Assembly (NCBI GenBank): GCA_944381295.1 | Contig: CALWKP010000011.1 | Location: 1-7,589 of the forward strand | Source: an uncultured Clostridia bacterium | Lineage (GTDB): Bacteria; Bacillota; Clostridia; Oscillospirales; Acutalibacteraceae | Direction: 5' to 3' | DNA: 7,589 nt | Shown: in pieces, positions 6,151-7,589 of the stretch | How positions within the stretch are numbered: position 1 is the stretch's first letter | Layout: each line of letters begins with the position of its first letter | Program-made: the position numbers and the translations under genes | The notes under the pieces: model-generated | The model's database searches: none | The model's input: only the letters and a program-made list of their open reading frames with translations | What the model was told of the DNA's origin: nothing

Positions 6151-6677
6151 TGCATGGACGCTTTCAACTTATTAGCGGTATCCTGACCGGAAATTTCTTC
6201 CACGATTTTGAGAGAAAATTCTAATGCGACACCAGGACCTTTTCCTGTAATAATGTTTCCATCCACACAAACCGGTCCGCAAGTCGCCAGAGCTCCTATC
6301 AGTTCGCTTTCAAATCCAGGAAAACATACAGCATGTTTTCCTTTTAACAATCCCCAATGTCCCAAAATAGAAGGTGCTGCACAAATTGCGGCAACTCGGC
6401 TTTCCTTTGCACAATACTCTACACAAGCACGCACAATCGGAGATTTTTCCAGATTCAATGTCCCAGGCATTCCTCCAGGCAACACAGTCAATGTAAGGCC
6501 TTCGGTTTCCACCTCTTTTTCTTCAAGATCTGCACTGACTTCAATGCCATGAGATCCTTTTACTTTTTTTGACCCTACCCCTACCGTTTTTACCTCGTAT
6601 TCCGCCCGGCGCAAAATATCCACTACGGCTAAAGCTTCAATTTCTTCAAAACCTTCTGCTAAAAAAACATAGATCAT
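6141..6677 (-). CDS. DJ-1/PfpI (YajL-type) family protein
   Basis: This 178-residue single-domain protein has the flavodoxin-like DJ-1 fold. Members have been proposed as glyoxalases, protein/nucleotide deglycases or redox-responsive chaperones, and the true physiological activity is debated. The N-terminal AEGFEEIEA (7-15) places Glu14 where DJ-1 has Glu18. VLPGGMPG (65-72) is the glycine-rich loop, and AAICAAPSILG (96-106) is the nucleophile elbow with Cys99 equivalent to Cys106 of DJ-1. FPGFE (119-123) and TGKGPGVALEF (144-154) match the YajL/DJ-1 branch better than the PfpI protease branch. The sequence starts directly in the first beta strand, supporting the ATG at 6675-6677, with GGTGG 4 nt upstream. 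It lies 32 bp after the GNAT gene and its last codons overlap the folate gene's start, so it probably drives that gene's translation. Confidence 0.92.
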   Translation of the reverse strand: MIYVFLAEGFEEIEALAVVDILRRAEYEVKTVGVGSKKVKGSHGIEVSADLEEKEVETEGLTLTVLPGGMPGTLNLEKSPIVRACVEYCAKESRVAAICAAPSILGHWGLLKGKHAVCFPGFESELIGALATCGPVCVDGNIITGKGPGVALEFSLKIVEEISGQDTANKLKASMQCI

Positions 6678-6694
6678 AATTCCACCATCTTTCC

Positions 6695-6708
6695 GGCATC
6701 ACTATGCC
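6695..6708 (-). other. Small stem-loop between the GNAT and DJ-1-like genes
   Basis: GGCAT (6695-6699) and ATGCC (6704-6708) can form a 5-bp stem with a 4-nt loop in the 32-bp gap, just upstream of the DJ-1-like gene's ribosome binding site. No U run follows, so it is not a terminator. It may be an RNA-processing or pause element, or chance. Confidence 0.2.
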
Positions 6709-6709
6709 A

Positions 6710-7589
6710 CTAATCAAGCGGTAGTCCCAGAAACGGATCCTTGGACATCGCTAACAAATTCTCTTGCATGGTCTCTTTTAACGGTTTTACCATACCAAAC
6801 CAAGAAGGCTCTCCTTTCCCCGAACAAAGTCCCCCACAAGGAAGTCGGAACTGATAAAAATCTGCGGGAGATTCTTGACAAATGAGAGTAGCCAATGCTG
6901 AAAATGCCTCTTCAGAGCACATACATTCTACTACTTCGCAAGAGCCATCCCCTAACTTCCTGCAAAGTGCATATGCAAATCCGCCTTTTCCTTGGATGCA
7001 AAGCAATTTTCCGCCATAGATTCGCTGGATACCAGCTGCATACGCTAATGCTTTGGGCGACCATAAGACAGAGCCGCTGTTAGGAAAAAGATATTCTGCT
7101 CGGAGTTGTGCCATTTTTGTATAATCCGGGAGCACCTTCCAATAACTAGACGAGGCTCCCTCCTGATAAATTTCATCTCGGGAAAACCGTACAACACGTT
7201 GCCGAAAATAGGGAATATAACCATTGGCGGCATAATATTGATACAATCCTTCATTTGCCGGAAGAAGGAAAGAATAACCTTCTCCGCGACGTGTACCAAG
7301 GTATGCTGCACAATTTAACAAGGCACGCATATACCCTCGGGAACGGTATTTCTTTCTGGTTCCCGCCGCATAAATGTAATGCGCTGTGATAGATTTTCCC
7401 TGAAACGATAGCTCTGCCGGCAGTAGGTACACGGCAGCTGCAAGGTCGCCATCAGCCAGATACACCAAACATTCCCTTGGCTGAAATGCATTATTGAAAA
7501 AATATTTTGTCCCCCTCGGCGTATCCTCAAAACATTCCATCCATAAATTTGTAAGTTGTGGCTGCATTCCCCATTTTGCCAAAGCAATC
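6710..7589 (-). CDS. GNAT-family N-acetyltransferase, Eis-like, 5' end outside window
   Basis: This protein should transfer an acetyl group from acetyl-CoA to an amine; its substrate is unknown. The readable part is about 292 residues. Numbering from the TTG at 7580-7582, the acetyl-CoA-binding motif is RKKYRSRGYMRALL (76-89), preceded by the beta strand SITAHYIYAAGT (64-75) and followed by SFLLPANEGLYQYYAANGY (104-122), the motif B region. After about residue 135 comes a second domain without a recognised motif, ending in MVKPLKE. A GNAT core followed by an extra C-terminal domain is the layout of Eis-type enzymes, although this one is shorter than Eis. Two codons upstream of the TTG (Ile-Ala) remain open to the window edge. 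In this family a short strand normally precedes the LTNLWMECF helix, so the true start is probably a few codons beyond the window; the ATG at residue 6 is a less likely alternative. The TAG stop is at 6710-6712. Membership of the downstream operon is inferred from the 32-bp gap. Confidence 0.85.
   Translation of the reverse strand, partial: IALAKWGMQPQLTNLWMECFEDTPRGTKYFFNNAFQPRECLVYLADGDLAAAVYLLPAELSFQGKSITAHYIYAAGTRKKYRSRGYMRALLNCAAYLGTRRGEGYSFLLPANEGLYQYYAANGYIPYFRQRVVRFSRDEIYQEGASSSYWKVLPDYTKMAQLRAEYLFPNSGSVLWSPKALAYAAGIQRIYGGKLLCIQGKGGFAYALCRKLGDGSCEVVECMCSEEAFSALATLICQESPADFYQFRLPCGGLCSGKGEPSWFGMVKPLKETMQENLLAMSKDPFLGLPLD

Noticed and set aside
1..7589. A novel defence, mobile or CRISPR-like system
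   Set aside because: All substantial genes are recognisable housekeeping or envelope families apart from one HAAS-like membrane protein. There are no repeat arrays, transposases, integrases, toxin-antitoxin pairs or obvious composition shifts.

Overview
The window reads as one leftward (minus-strand) gene cluster from a moderately low-G+C Gram-positive bacterium (roughly 40-45% G+C by eye). The most likely source is a Clostridia/Lachnospiraceae-type member of the Bacillota. Supporting signs are strong GGAGG-type ribosome binding sites, tightly packed co-directional genes, and a grouping of MltG, a U32 tRNA hydroxylase and a class B penicillin-binding protein. That grouping resembles the yrrL-yrrO...yrrR (pbpI) neighbourhood of Bacillus subtilis. 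Lineage is inferred from gene content, not from a search.

Layout in transcription order (right to left): a GNAT acetyltransferase whose 5' end runs off the right edge (6710-7589); a DJ-1/YajL-type protein (6141-6677); 5-formyltetrahydrofolate cyclo-ligase (5554-6150, overlapping the previous gene by 10 bp); the endolytic murein transglycosylase MltG (4255-5544, 9 bp downstream, its ribosome binding site touching the previous stop codon); a U32-family TrhP-like tRNA hydroxylase (3041-4258, ATGA overlap with mltG); a 111-bp gap with a 12-bp stem-loop; a six-helix membrane protein with a HAAS-like N-terminal helical domain (1898-2929); and a class B penicillin-binding protein (259-1854). The first 258 bp hold no complete gene. 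They contain a weak inverted repeat, a convincing leftward sigma-A-type promoter (147-175), and probably the first six codons of another leftward gene at the extreme edge (1-18).

The physical arrangement suggests one or two transcripts. GNAT through trhP are linked by short gaps or overlaps. The hairpin after trhP could separate or attenuate the HAAS-protein/PBP pair. The common theme is envelope growth: MltG cuts nascent glycan strands, the PBP crosslinks peptides, and the HAAS-like membrane protein is a candidate regulator or partner. The folate, DJ-1, GNAT and tRNA-modification genes look like housekeeping passengers.

I found no tRNA, rRNA, CRISPR, insertion sequence, prophage or broken gene. 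The window is largely ordinary core genome. The points most worth a second look are a SpoVD-like cysteine pair around the PBP active site, the uncharacterised HAAS-like protein between trhP and the PBP, and the promoter and leader at the left edge.
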